DNA of 64,000 nucleotides from an uncultured Holophagaceae bacterium (GTDB lineage Bacteria; Acidobacteriota; Holophagae; Holophagales; Holophagaceae): the NCBI GenBank assembly GCA_903884655.1, contig CAISFO010000097.1:112430-176429 (forward strand), read 5' to 3'. A model generated the notes under the pieces. It saw only the letters and a program-made list of their open reading frames with translations. It made no database searches and was not told where the DNA came from. Numbering within the stretch: the stretch's first letter is position 1; each line of letters begins with the position of its first letter. A program made the translations under genes and the position numbers. This document shows positions 50,405 to 59,330 of the stretch, one piece after another.

Positions 50405-51709
50405 ATGAGCGGAAATCTGCAGGTGGTGGCTTCGGACTTGCGCGGCCTGTCCAGGCTGGCAGTGGACGCGACGATCGGAGTCACGGACCTGGTCGAGGCC
50501 ATGCACCACAACGTCCGCCACCCGGCTGACACCCGCAGGCTTGAACGCTCCGAGGAGCATGGCGTCATCGAGGGCATGGTCTACGGGACCATCCGTCTCC
50601 TGACCCGCGCCGTGGGCAGTGGGGTCGAGGCCCTCCTGTCCATCGTGGGGGCCGCCCTTCCAGACGGTGGCCCAGCACTTTCATATCGTCACGAAGCCTT
50701 GCGGGCGGCCCTGAACGGCGTGGTGGGGGATCACCTGGCAGCCACGGGCAACCCCCTGGCCATCGTCATGAGCCTGCACCATGAAGGCCGCCCCTTGGTC
50801 CTGGAGAAATCAGCCCTGGCCACGACCATTCCCAAGCCAGGTTCGCGCCTGCTGCTCCTGATCCATGGACTCTGCCGGAATGACCAGCAATGGACCCAGA
50901 ACGGCCGGGATCCCGTCAACGACCTGGCCAGGGACCTGAACTGCACGCCCCTCTACCTGCGCTACAACAGCGGTCTGCATGTGTCGACCAACGGAAGGGC
51001 CCTGGCCGACCTCCTCGAATCCCTGCTCACAGAGTGGCCCGAGCCGGTGGAGAGCCTGACGATCCTCTCCCACAGCATGGGTGGCCTGGTGGCCCGCAGT
51101 GCCTGCCGGCAAGCCCAGGAAGCCGGCCAAGCCTGGCCGGCTTCCCTGCGGCACCTGGTCTTCCTCGGCACGCCCCACCACGGCTCACCACTCGAGCGAT
51201 GGGGGCACTGGGTCGACCGCATCCTGGAGGCCGTCCCCTTCGCCGGTCCCCTGGCCAGGCTGGGGAAGGTCCGCAGTGCCGGCATCACCGACCTGCGTCA
51301 TGGCAACCTTCTGGATGGGGACTGGCAGCCTCCGGCTGGCCTGAAGGCCGGAAAGGACCGGCGAACCCATGTGCCTCTACCCGAGGGCGTGCACTGCTTC
51401 GCCCTGGCCGCAGTAACGGGCACTCATCCAGGTTCCCTGAAGGGGCGGCTGCTGGGAGACGGACTGGTCCCCTTGGACAGTGCGCTCGGGCGCCACCGGG
51501 ATCCCCGGCGCTGCCTTGACTTCCCGGAGAACCAGACCTGGGTCGGTCACGGGATGGGCCACCTGGACCTGATCACCCGGCCCGAAGGGTACGAGCAGAT
51601 CCGTCGCTGGCTGAGGGACGACCCGTCTGTCCGTCGACCCTGTTCCCAGCCTGACCAGCGACTCAGGGGGAGCGGATCTTCCGCCCCCCCTGGCGCTTCG
51701 GCAGGCTGA
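50405..51709 (+). CDS. Alpha/beta-hydrolase, PGAP1-like lipase/esterase
   Basis: From ATG 50405 the protein has 434 residues. The N-terminal about 140 residues are helical with no recognised motif. The hydrolase domain has the oxyanion HGL in RLLLLIHGLCRND, the nucleophile SHSMGGL in TILSHSMGGLVARSAC and GTPHHGSPLE. The final part has a possible Asp/His pair (LLGDGLVPLDSALG, WVGHGMGHLDLI). No signal peptide is seen. It is PGAP1/lipase-like and probably acts on a lipid or ester. It follows the sensor kinase by 205 bp, and the convergent nrfA ends four bases downstream. Confidence 0.78.
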   Translation: MSGNLQVVASDLRGLSRLAVDATIGVTDLVEAMHHNVRHPADTRRLERSEEHGVIEGMVYGTIRLLTRAVGSGVEALLSIVGAALPDGGPALSYRHEALRAALNGVVGDHLAATGNPLAIVMSLHHEGRPLVLEKSALATTIPKPGSRLLLLIHGLCRNDQQWTQNGRDPVNDLARDLNCTPLYLRYNSGLHVSTNGRALADLLESLLTEWPEPVESLTILSHSMGGLVARSACRQAQEAGQAWPASLRHLVFLGTPHHGSPLERWGHWVDRILEAVPFAGPLARLGKVRSAGITDLRHGNLLDGDWQPPAGLKAGKDRRTHVPLPEGVHCFALAAVTGTHPGSLKGRLLGDGLVPLDSALGRHRDPRRCLDFPENQTWVGHGMGHLDLITRPEGYEQIRRWLRDDPSVRRPCSQPDQRLRGSGSSAPPGASAG

Positions 51710-51712
51710 ACC

Positions 51713-53203
51713 CTATTTCTTCGCGACCTTTCCCGCGCCCAGGTCCCGCAGCGCGATCTGACCCTGGCGGCCGTAGTCGATGGCCTCGCCGAGGATGCGG
51801 GCGGCCTCCTGGGGGGCGTGGAAGCCCATGGAATTCTCGGCGTTGACCCAGTCGACACGCCACTGGGCCTTGCGCTGGAGCTCGAAGATGGGCTGCAGCT
51901 TCGCGTCATCCACACCGGTTTTCTTGGCGGCGACGATGTCGTTGATCAACTGCACCACGGCATCCTCGGCGCGGTCCATGAGGGCCTTGGTGCGGTCCTG
52001 GATGGCCACGACCCGGGCCTTCAGCTCTTCCTCGGGAAAGCGGTGGCAGGTCTGGCAGGAGCGGGAGATGTCCAGCAGGGGGCTGCGCACATGGTGGTTG
52101 CTGATCTTGATGGCGCCTTCCCGCACGTAGGGCATGTGGCAGTCGGCGCAGGAGACGCCGGATCGGGCGTGCACACCCTGGCTCCACATCTCGAACTCCG
52201 GGTGCTGGGCCTTGAGCACTTCGGCACCCGTGCTCGCGTGCTTCCAGTCGAAGAAGCGGTGGCCGTCCGCGAACTTGTAGTCGTTGTAGAAGGCCTCTTC
52301 CTGTTCGACCTTCAGGCCATTGTTCCAGGGGAAGAACAGGGTGGCCTTGGGGCCGCAATAGTACTCCACGTGGCACTGGCCACAGACCATGGAGCGCAGC
52401 TCCTGGCGGGAGGCGTCGCGGTTGGCGTCGTAGGGGGTGGCCCGGTCGCCCTTGCGCCACTTCTCGATGGAAGGCAGGTGGGGCACCGGCTCCTGGCTGG
52501 TTGCCAGGGCCACGATGCCGCGAATGAAGCCGGGCTTGGTGACCCGCAGGCCCATGTTCTTGGGATCGTGGCAATCGATGCAGGCCACGGCGTGCTTCAC
52601 GAGCTTGGTGGCCTCGGCATAGGGCATCTTGCAGATGGCCTCGAAGCCGGCCATGAGCTGGGCCTGGGCGTTGGGGCTGGTGAAAGCTTCGTCCAGGCTG
52701 CCGGGGGCCCCCTTCTGCAGTCCGGCCTCGCGGTAGGCCACGGTGTTGGAGGCATGGCAGTGCATGCAGGCGCCGGTCTGGGGTTTGGTGGTCACGCGCT
52801 TGGTGTTGCGCTGGTCCTCCAGCATGTAGGCGTGGCCCTGGCGCTGGTTGAAATCGATGGCGAAGGCATAGCCGTCGAAGATGCTCACCAGCCGGGGATC
52901 CTCCTGGATGCGGCTCTTGGGCAGACCCTCGCTGCCGGCGCCGCCATACTTGGTGCTGTACTTCTCGGCGGTGCGTTTGTAGGCATCCAGCTGGCTGGGG
53001 AAGTTCTTCCCCCAGATGGCCGGGTCGACGGTCTTCTCGTCGAGGTCCACCACCTTGAGGCTGGTCTGGCGGGCCTCGGCCTTGCGGCTGGAGATGCTGG
53101 AAAACAGGCTCATCACCAGGACGGTGGCCAGAGCGGCGGCACCGGCCAGGAGGCCCATGCGGCCCCAGGGACGGGATGGCTGAGGGGTGGGGTTGTCGGT
53201 CAT
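51713..53203 (-). CDS. nrfA: Ammonia-forming cytochrome c nitrite reductase, catalytic subunit with CxxCH active-site heme
   Basis: The 496-residue pentaheme enzyme reduces nitrite to ammonium with six electrons from NrfH. Heme motifs are CMHCH 146-150, CIDCH 208-212, CGQCH 274-278, CADCH 352-356 and CQTCH 383-387. The active-site residues include Tyr281 in CHVEYY, Lys286 in GPK and His334 in AQHPEFE. The first heme, whose proximal ligand is a CxxCK Lys in E. coli, is CMHCH here, the variant known from Campylobacter-type enzymes. An N-terminal signal anchor (residues about 15-38) puts it in the periplasm. It follows nrfH by 74 bp. Confidence 0.95.
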   Translation of the reverse strand: MTDNPTPQPSRPWGRMGLLAGAAALATVLVMSLFSSISSRKAEARQTSLKVVDLDEKTVDPAIWGKNFPSQLDAYKRTAEKYSTKYGGAGSEGLPKSRIQEDPRLVSIFDGYAFAIDFNQRQGHAYMLEDQRNTKRVTTKPQTGACMHCHASNTVAYREAGLQKGAPGSLDEAFTSPNAQAQLMAGFEAICKMPYAEATKLVKHAVACIDCHDPKNMGLRVTKPGFIRGIVALATSQEPVPHLPSIEKWRKGDRATPYDANRDASRQELRSMVCGQCHVEYYCGPKATLFFPWNNGLKVEQEEAFYNDYKFADGHRFFDWKHASTGAEVLKAQHPEFEMWSQGVHARSGVSCADCHMPYVREGAIKISNHHVRSPLLDISRSCQTCHRFPEEELKARVVAIQDRTKALMDRAEDAVVQLINDIVAAKKTGVDDAKLQPIFELQRKAQWRVDWVNAENSMGFHAPQEAARILGEAIDYGRQGQIALRDLGAGKVAKK

Positions 53204-53277
53204 CGGAGGGATCCTCCCGTGCGGGTGGCACGTGTCATCGGGTTGGGGTCAGGAAGGGCAGCGCGTGAAAGAAGGTG

Positions 53278-53775
53278 TCAGCGGGCGGAGCCGTGGCCCA
53301 CGCCCTGGTGGCAGCGGACACAGCCGTAGAGGTCGGCTTTCAGGGCCGGGTCGGTGGGCACGCCCAGGGTGCCGTGGGCGGTGATCTCATCTGCGAGATC
53401 GCCATGGCAGCGGAGGCAGTTGTCCTCCAGCACCTTGGCATTGCCAGGCTTGATGCGGACGGGCTCCTTGAAATCCAGGAGGGTGAAGGCTTTGGAGTGG
53501 TGGTAGCCGTTGCTGGCCTTCACAAAGAACTTGTTCACCACGTTGTCGTGGGGCAGATGGCAGTCGTTGCAGGTGGCCACCGCGTGGTGAGAGGCGTGCT
53601 GCCAGCCGTCGAACTGCTCCCGCATGATGTGACAGTTCACGCAGACTGCAGGGTCGTTCGACAGATACGAGGTGCCGTGGGCCGAGACGAAGGTGTAGGC
53701 GCCGGAACCAAGGAGAATCCCCAGGAACACGCTGAAGGCCAGGCTGAAGAAGAAGAATCGGCGCTTTCCGGTCAC
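53278..53775 (-). CDS. nrfH: NrfH-type tetraheme quinol dehydrogenase
   Basis: From GTG 53775 the protein has 165 residues: a short basic start, one membrane helix (residues about 7-27, FFFFSLAFSVFLGILLG) and four heme motifs CVNCH, CNDCH, CLRCH and CVRCH at 45, 69, 120 and 152. Met51 after heme 1 matches the quinol-site ligand seen in NrfH structures. It oxidises menaquinol and hands electrons to NrfA, encoded next. GTG 53802 in the ORF track has no ribosome site. The order nrfH-nrfA is the standard one. Confidence 0.92.
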   Translation of the reverse strand: MTGKRRFFFFSLAFSVFLGILLGSGAYTFVSAHGTSYLSNDPAVCVNCHIMREQFDGWQHASHHAVATCNDCHLPHDNVVNKFFVKASNGYHHSKAFTLLDFKEPVRIKPGNAKVLEDNCLRCHGDLADEITAHGTLGVPTDPALKADLYGCVRCHQGVGHGSAR

Positions 53776-54228
53776 GGGGCATCCAATCGAGGTGCCGGGC
53801 ACCGGCCAGGCACAAAGGAAAGGATGAAAACAAAATCAGGACCAGTCAATCCTAAATTTAAAAGACTCACGGGTGGTCAAGGCGCCAGCAGGCACTCATA
53901 ATTGCCCCGCAATTCATTTAACTATTTTAATTGGATAAATTAGAAACACATTTTTCGATCGAGTCAGGCGATTCCACAGGGAGCATTCCCGCCTCCCTCC
54001 CCGGATGGAGCCGGGCCATGTCATGCGATGTGGATTTTTAGGAATGATTTGTCTGTTTTTTTTCAACCTGACAAGCCCGTGAAAGTTCCACTTCAAATCT
54101 TCCGGCCCGGTACTACACTGTCGCTGCCTCAATAGACTAGGTATACCGCCTTGGTTCGATTTGAGCACCCGACGACCCCACGGTTCCTGCACGAGCAGGA
54201 CCCTGACCTCACCTGGAGGGAGCAGCCC
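53776..54228. promoter_or_regulatory. AT-rich intergenic region between divergent nrfH and pepF
   Basis: No gene is seen in this 453-bp gap. It is notably AT-rich around 53830-53960, including ATTTAACTATTTTAATTGGATAAAT with ATTTA and TAAAT arms. This stretch probably holds the nrfH promoter and a regulator site. I could not match an FNR or NsrR consensus. The pepF side is rich in T with no clear -10/-35 pair. Confidence 0.4.
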
Positions 54229-56124
54229 ATGCGCAAGCCCATCCATTACGTCCTGGCCTTCGCCATCCTTGCCGGGCTGCCTTCGACCGGTTCCGCCGGC
54301 GAGCGCTCGGAAATCCCCGAGAAGTACAAATGGCGGCTCGAGGATATCTACGCCACCGAGCAGATCTGGCAGCAGACCCTGGACGCCGCCTCCGCCCGGC
54401 TGCCCGGCCTGGCCGCCCACCGGGGCCACCTGGGCGATTCCGCCTCAGCGCTGCTGGCCGGCCTGGACGCCGTGAATGCCATCCAGATGGACTTGGCCAA
54501 GCTCTACACCTATGCCAGCTGCCGCTCAGACGAGGACACGCGCCTGGCCCGCCCCCGTGAGCTCAAGCAGGGAGCCCAGAAGCTCGGCGTGGACCTCGGC
54601 GCGGCCATCTCCTGGGTCAGGCCGGAGATCCTGTCCCTCGATCCGGCCAAGGTGCGCGGCTTCCTGGCCCAGGAACCCAAGCTGGCGCCTTATCGCGTCT
54701 ACCTGGAAGAGGTGCTGCGCTGGAAGCCCCACACCCTCACGGCCGCCGAGGAGCAGGTCGCGGCCCTGGCCGGGGACCTCACCGACACGGGCCAGACCAG
54801 CTACGGCACCCTCAAGGATGCGGACCTGCCCTACCCCATGGTGAAGTTCTCTAGCGGCGAAGTGCGGCTGGATGCGGCCGCCTTCAGCTTGCACCGGGCC
54901 TCCAAGATCAAGGCAGACCGGGATCTCGCCTTCCAGAGCTTCTTCGGCGCCATGAAGGGGTACGAGCGCACCTTCGGCACCACCCTCAATGCCCAGGTGA
55001 AGGGCCATGTCTTCGATGCCAAGGTCCACCGCTTCGACAGTGCGCTGGATGCGGCCCTGTTCCAGAACGACATCCCCACCAATGTCTACACCCAGCTGGT
55101 GGCCGATGTGCGGCGCAGCCTGCCCACGCTCTTCCGCTTGTTGAAGCTGCGGCAACGGATGCTGGGCCTCGACAAGCTCCGCTACCAGGACCTCTACGTC
55201 CCTCTGGTCGACAAAGTGAACCTGCACTTCGAGCCGGACGAAGCCAGGGCCATCACCCTGGAGGCCGTGGCGCCCCTGGGCGCGTCCTATGTCGCCACCC
55301 TGAAGTCTGGCTTCGAAAGCCGTTGGACCGACTTCCTGCCCAGCCCAGGGAAGCGGTCGGGTGCCTACTCCACCAACGGAGTCTATGGCGTCCACCCCTT
55401 CCAGCTGCTCAACTTCAACGGGCAGTACTTGGATCTCTCGACCATGGCCCACGAGTGCGGCCATTCCATGCACACCTTCCTCTCCTGCCAGAACCAGCCC
55501 TTCCAGACCTCGGACTATCCCACCTTCGTGGCGGAGGTGGCCTCGACCCTCAACGAGAACCTGCTGCTCCACCACATGCTGGGGAAGGCCAAGGACGACG
55601 GCACGCGCCTGGCCCTGCTGGGGAACTACCTGGACAACCTGCGAGGAACCCTCTTCCGCCAGGCGATGTTCGCCGATTTCGAACTGCAGGTGCACCAGCG
55701 GGCCGAGCGCGGCGAGCCCCTCACCGGCGAGGCGCTGTCCGCGCTCTACCTCAAGCTGCTGCGCGAGTACCACGGCCACGACCAGGGCGTCTGCCAGGTG
55801 GATGATCTGATGGCGGTGGAATGGGCCTACATCCCCCACTTCTACCTCAACTTCTACGTCTTCCAGTATTCCACCAGCATCGTGGCCTCCACGAGCATCG
55901 CCAAGGCCCTGCGCGAGGATCTGAAGGCGGGCAACACCAGGGTTCGCGATGCCTACCTGGGAATGCTCTCGGCGGGCAGTTCCAAACCGGCCATCGACCT
56001 CCTCAAGGGTGCCGGCGTCGACATGACCACTTCGGCCCCCTTCGACAAGGCCATCGCCGAGATGAACGGCATCATGGACGACATGGAAAAGATCCTGGCC
56101 CACCAGGCCAAGAGCAAAAAGTAG
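54229..56124 (+). CDS. pepF: Exported M3-family oligoendopeptidase F
   Basis: From ATG 54229 the protein has 631 residues. The signal peptide MRKPIHYVLAFAILAGLPSTGSAGE sends it to the periplasm, unlike the usual cytoplasmic PepF. The family start PEKYKWRLEDIYATEQIWQQ and the zinc site TMAHECGHSMHTF (408-412) with the downstream FVAEVASTLNE Glu region are intact, so the peptidase should be active. It probably cleaves imported or wall-derived oligopeptides. GGGAGCAG precedes the ATG. It is followed by a small protein after 43 bp. Confidence 0.9.
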   Translation: MRKPIHYVLAFAILAGLPSTGSAGERSEIPEKYKWRLEDIYATEQIWQQTLDAASARLPGLAAHRGHLGDSASALLAGLDAVNAIQMDLAKLYTYASCRSDEDTRLARPRELKQGAQKLGVDLGAAISWVRPEILSLDPAKVRGFLAQEPKLAPYRVYLEEVLRWKPHTLTAAEEQVAALAGDLTDTGQTSYGTLKDADLPYPMVKFSSGEVRLDAAAFSLHRASKIKADRDLAFQSFFGAMKGYERTFGTTLNAQVKGHVFDAKVHRFDSALDAALFQNDIPTNVYTQLVADVRRSLPTLFRLLKLRQRMLGLDKLRYQDLYVPLVDKVNLHFEPDEARAITLEAVAPLGASYVATLKSGFESRWTDFLPSPGKRSGAYSTNGVYGVHPFQLLNFNGQYLDLSTMAHECGHSMHTFLSCQNQPFQTSDYPTFVAEVASTLNENLLLHHMLGKAKDDGTRLALLGNYLDNLRGTLFRQAMFADFELQVHQRAERGEPLTGEALSALYLKLLREYHGHDQGVCQVDDLMAVEWAYIPHFYLNFYVFQYSTSIVASTSIAKALREDLKAGNTRVRDAYLGMLSAGSSKPAIDLLKGAGVDMTTSAPFDKAIAEMNGIMDDMEKILAHQAKSKK

Positions 56125-56167
56125 CCCGGAACCCAATGTTCGTATACTGGGCTGGTCCGGAGCGACC

Positions 56168-56428
56168 ATGTCCCAGCCCACCGAACTTCCTGAACTCAGC
56201 GCTGAAGAATGGACCTTCATCCAGAATCTGAGGGCCTTGCCCGACGAGGCCCTCAGGCGGCGCGTGCACGCCTCGCTGAACGAACTGCTCTTCTTCTTCC
56301 GCCATCCCAAGTGCGAAGGGATGGGGGTGGAGGGCTTCCCCTGCGGGGACCCTAAGTCCTCCTGCGAGGAGTGCCACCAGATCTGGGACATGCTGGACAA
56401 AGTGGCCGAGCGGGCGAAGAAGCCCTGA
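56168..56428 (+). CDS. Small Cys-rich protein, unknown
   Basis: 86 residues with GGAG nine bases before the ATG. An acidic helical N-terminal half is followed by RHPKCEGMGVEGFPCGDPKSSCEECHQIW, giving four Cys and a His. CEECH looks like a heme c motif, but there is no signal peptide, so zinc or Fe-S binding in the cytoplasm is more likely. It follows pepF by 43 bp and may be cotranscribed. No family recognised. Confidence 0.6.
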   Translation: MSQPTELPELSAEEWTFIQNLRALPDEALRRRVHASLNELLFFFRHPKCEGMGVEGFPCGDPKSSCEECHQIWDMLDKVAERAKKP

Positions 56429-56434
56429 CCCTCC

Positions 56435-56902
56435 TCAGGCCTTCGCCAGCCACCGGTCCCCGAAGTTCACCAGCACGGCCCCGACCAGCAGCAGGAGTGC
56501 CCCCACCAGCCGGACCCAGGAGAGGCCCCGCAGCGGAATCCCAAGCCAGCCGAAGCGGTCGAAGACCAGGGACATGACCACCTGCCCGGCCACGATCAGG
56601 GTCGTCATCGCCGCTAGGCCGATGCGTGGGGCCAGCATCGTCGAACCGAAGATGAAGGTGGCGCCCAGGAAGCCACCCACCCACTGCCACCAGGCGATGC
56701 GGGGCAGCCCAGCAAGCGCCGTAAAGGGCTGGCCAGCCAGCAGTCCCACGGCGGCCAGGGCCAGCGTTCCCACTGAGAAGGACACCAGGGCCGCGAGGAC
56801 CGAACCGCTCTTCAGCGTGTCCCGGAGCGAGCTATTGATGGCCGCCTGCAGGGGCAGACCCATGCCGATGGTGAAGGCCAGGAGCAGCAAGAGCAGAACC
56901 AT
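56435..56902 (-). CDS. DMT-family membrane protein of the YdcZ (DUF606) type
   Basis: From ATG 56902 (GAGGT upstream) the protein has 155 residues with five helices. It starts LLLLLLAFTIGMGLPLQAAINSSLRDTLKSG, the NxxL-rich pattern of YdcZ/DUF606 half-transporters, and has WWQWVGGFLGATFIFGSTMLAPRIG and ALLLLVGAVLVNF. Members act as pairs or fused doublets. The substrate is unknown. The ORF-track extension to 56995 is not supported. It is next to, and in the same direction as, the kinase-FHA operon but 52 bp beyond its end. Confidence 0.8.
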   Translation of the reverse strand: MVLLLLLLAFTIGMGLPLQAAINSSLRDTLKSGSVLAALVSFSVGTLALAAVGLLAGQPFTALAGLPRIAWWQWVGGFLGATFIFGSTMLAPRIGLAAMTTLIVAGQVVMSLVFDRFGWLGIPLRGLSWVRLVGALLLLVGAVLVNFGDRWLAKA

Positions 56903-56954
56903 CCAAGCACCTCGTCCAGAAGGGGCGATGTTACTCCAGAAGAAGCGGCCTGCT

Positions 56955-58373
56955 TCAGAGGCAATCCCAGACGGACTTCGCCTGGCCAGAGGCACCTGCC
57001 GTGGCCGCCTTCACGCTGACCTTGAGCTCGTCCGGCAGGTTGCGGGCAGCCTCCAGGGCCTGGAGCCGGAAGGGCGGTGTGAGCCTTTCCCACTCAGCCG
57101 CCAGCGCCTTGACCCAGGTCTGGTCACCCAGAAGAGCCCGGGCGGGCCAGCGCCAGGCCGCTCCGAGCCCTGGTTCCTCCAGAGCCTTCTGGGCGGTGAC
57201 GAGGTCTCCGGTGCGCTGGGCCACAAGGGCGGCCGCCTCCGCCGCCTCCCGCTGGGCGAAGGGATCCTCCAGCAGCGCCAGCAGGGGCTGGAGGGACTGG
57301 GACTCGCCCACCTTCCCCAGGGCCCGGGCCAGGGCAAACCGGGCGCCCTCGGGCGCGGCACCAAGCGCCGCCACCAGCCAGGTGGCATCCCCGGGCCGAG
57401 CGGCCGCCACCAGGCCCTCCGCGGCTGAACGCCGGACCCCCACTGGACCGGTTCCGAGCGCATCCAGGTAGGGCGCCAACCGGTCCTCTGGGCCCCCGTT
57501 CCTCCTGGGACCTGCGACGGTAGCCTGTTCCAGATCCCTGGCGGAGAATCCAGGCAGGGGTTCTTCGCCCCAGCCGGCGGCCTCGGCGCTCTCCAGCCAA
57601 TGGGACAGTTCCTGTCCAAAGGCTTGCATATCCGGCAGGCGCTTCGATGGATCCGGCTGGAGGGCGCGCATGATGAGTCCGGCCATGCGGGGCGGGAACC
57701 CCGGCCGGACGGCCGCCGGGGGCAGCTGCACCTGGGCGTAGGCCTGCCCCGTCATGAATTCGAAGAGGATGGCGCCCAGGGCGTAGACATCGCAGCGGCC
57801 GTCCACGCGGCGCGGGTCACCATGCTGTTCCGGGGCCATGTAGCCCAGGGTTCCCACCACCATCTGGCTGCGGGTCGCACGGGTCCGGCCCTCTTCGCCT
57901 TCCCAGTAGCACACCCCGAAATCCGTGACCTTGAGCAGGCCGTCGGCCGCGAACAGCAGGTTCGAGGGTTTCAAATCCCGATGCACCACCCCGGCCTGAT
58001 GGGCGACATCAAGCGCCCCGCAGACCGGAATCAGCCGGCGGGCCAGGAGGGCCGGAGCTTCGCCCCGGCAGGCTTTCAGGCTGCCGCCAGGCAGCAGCTC
58101 CATCACCAGGTAGGGCCAGGCTCCGCTGGTCCCGAACGAAAAGATTTCCACCAGGCCCGGGTGGGATAGTCGCGTGAGGACTTCGCCTTCCCGCAGGAAC
58201 CTGCGCACCAGATCCGCCTCGCGGTGGACCTCGGGACGCAGGAGCTTCACCGCGCAGAACAGGCCGGGACGGAATCGGTCCTCTCCGCGGAAGACCAGGG
58301 CCATGCCGCCTTCGCCGAGGGGATCCAGGAGCCTGACGCTGCCGATCTGCAGGGGGGGTCGCAGGCCGTTCAT
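56955..58373 (-). CDS. Ser/Thr protein kinase with C-terminal HEAT-like repeats
   Basis: The 472-residue protein has a kinase domain at about residues 10-262: LGEGGMALVFRG glycine loop, CAVKLL with Lys43, HRDLKPSNLLF, KVTDFGVCYW and VGTLGYMAPEQ. After a linker, about residues 310-470 carry helical repeats with alternating RRSAAEGLVAAARPGDATWLVAALG patterns, HEAT/PBS-like. There is no membrane segment, so the kinase is soluble. The start overlaps the end of the FHA-GGDEF gene by four bases, so phosphorylation targets are likely the FHA proteins. Confidence 0.88.
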   Translation of the reverse strand: MNGLRPPLQIGSVRLLDPLGEGGMALVFRGEDRFRPGLFCAVKLLRPEVHREADLVRRFLREGEVLTRLSHPGLVEIFSFGTSGAWPYLVMELLPGGSLKACRGEAPALLARRLIPVCGALDVAHQAGVVHRDLKPSNLLFAADGLLKVTDFGVCYWEGEEGRTRATRSQMVVGTLGYMAPEQHGDPRRVDGRCDVYALGAILFEFMTGQAYAQVQLPPAAVRPGFPPRMAGLIMRALQPDPSKRLPDMQAFGQELSHWLESAEAAGWGEEPLPGFSARDLEQATVAGPRRNGGPEDRLAPYLDALGTGPVGVRRSAAEGLVAAARPGDATWLVAALGAAPEGARFALARALGKVGESQSLQPLLALLEDPFAQREAAEAAALVAQRTGDLVTAQKALEEPGLGAAWRWPARALLGDQTWVKALAAEWERLTPPFRLQALEAARNLPDELKVSVKAATAGASGQAKSVWDCL

Positions 58374-59302
58374 GGGGCCGGGAACGCCCGGTCGCGCCCT
58401 CCGGCTTTGGCGGCATAGAGGGCCGCATCGGCCCGGGCCAGAAGGGCCCCGCCGTCCGAATCGCCCGGTTGGAGCTGCGCGACCCCCAAGCTGCAGGTCA
58501 GCGGCAGGACCTGGCCTTCCTCCAGCGCCAGCGGCAGCGTTGCCAAGGCCCGCCGAAGTCCCTCGGCGGCGGTGAGCGCCAACATGGCGGAGGTTTCAGG
58601 CAGCACGATAAGGAATTCGTCCCCTCCCAGCCGGCCCACGGGATCGGAACCCCGGAGGCGGCGCCGAAGCAGCGCGCCGAAGGCTTCCAGGGCCCGGTCG
58701 CCCACCCGGTGGCCGTGGGCATCGTTGACCTGCTTGAACCGGTCCAGGTCCGCCAGGATCACCGACAGGGGACGCTGGTGCCGCTGCGCCAGGTCCACAT
58801 GGGCTTCCAGCTGATGGAGGACGGAGGCCCGGTTTCCGACCCCCGTCAGGGGGTCCAGGGTGGTGAGCGCCACGATCTCCTGGTGGTACCTGCGCTCCAC
58901 GGCATCCATGCGCTTGAGCTTGAAGACGTGTCCTCCCACCCGGAGCACATCTTCGGCCTTGAGCCGCACGGGGCCTGGATGCGCATAGACCCGCTTGCCA
59001 TTCACGAACAGGCCATTGGTGGAGCCCAGGTCCCGAAGTTCCACGGTTTCCAGATCGGCGGCTACCCTCAACCTGGCGTGGTGGCGGCTCACCTCCGGTT
59101 CAGGCAGACATAGGCCGTTGTCCGGCGCCCGGCCGATCTCCAGCCCCCCCATCGGCAGGGGAATGAACTGACCCATGGGCTGGCCCACATAGCGGATCAA
59201 CACCCATTCCCGCGTGTCCAGGTCCTCGAGCAGTTCCACCTCTTCCGACGCAACGGCCGGATCCCAATCGGGAATTTCAGGGGGGGTGGGCTCTTGGGGC
59301 AT
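58370..59302 (-). CDS. FHA-GGDEF diguanylate cyclase 1
   Basis: The 310-residue protein has an N-terminal FHA domain (about residues 45-135: LEIGRAPDNGLCLPEPEVSRHHARL and LRDLGSTNGLFVNGKRV) and a GGDEF domain (TLDPLTGVGNRASV, DLDRFKQVNDAHGH, GRLGGDEFLIVLPE). The GGDEF signature is intact, and RGSD five residues before it fits the RxxD inhibitory site. It should make c-di-GMP under feedback inhibition, with the FHA domain binding phosphothreonine from the overlapping kinase gene. The start at ATG 59302 lacks a good ribosome site. The last four bases overlap the kinase gene. Confidence 0.9.
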   Translation of the reverse strand: MPQEPTPPEIPDWDPAVASEEVELLEDLDTREWVLIRYVGQPMGQFIPLPMGGLEIGRAPDNGLCLPEPEVSRHHARLRVAADLETVELRDLGSTNGLFVNGKRVYAHPGPVRLKAEDVLRVGGHVFKLKRMDAVERRYHQEIVALTTLDPLTGVGNRASVLHQLEAHVDLAQRHQRPLSVILADLDRFKQVNDAHGHRVGDRALEAFGALLRRRLRGSDPVGRLGGDEFLIVLPETSAMLALTAAEGLRRALATLPLALEEGQVLPLTCSLGVAQLQPGDSDGGALLARADAALYAAKAGGRDRAFPAP

Positions 59303-59330
59303 CTGGAAAAGTCTAGCGGAGATCGGTGCT

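Noticed and set aside
54526-56400. 624-codon minus-strand ORF opposite pepF
   Set aside because: Antisense shadow of a gene with an intact HECGH site and signal peptide.
56330-56400. CEECH in the small protein after pepF as a heme c site
   Set aside because: The protein has no signal peptide, so it would not reach the periplasm where heme c is attached; metal binding is more likely.
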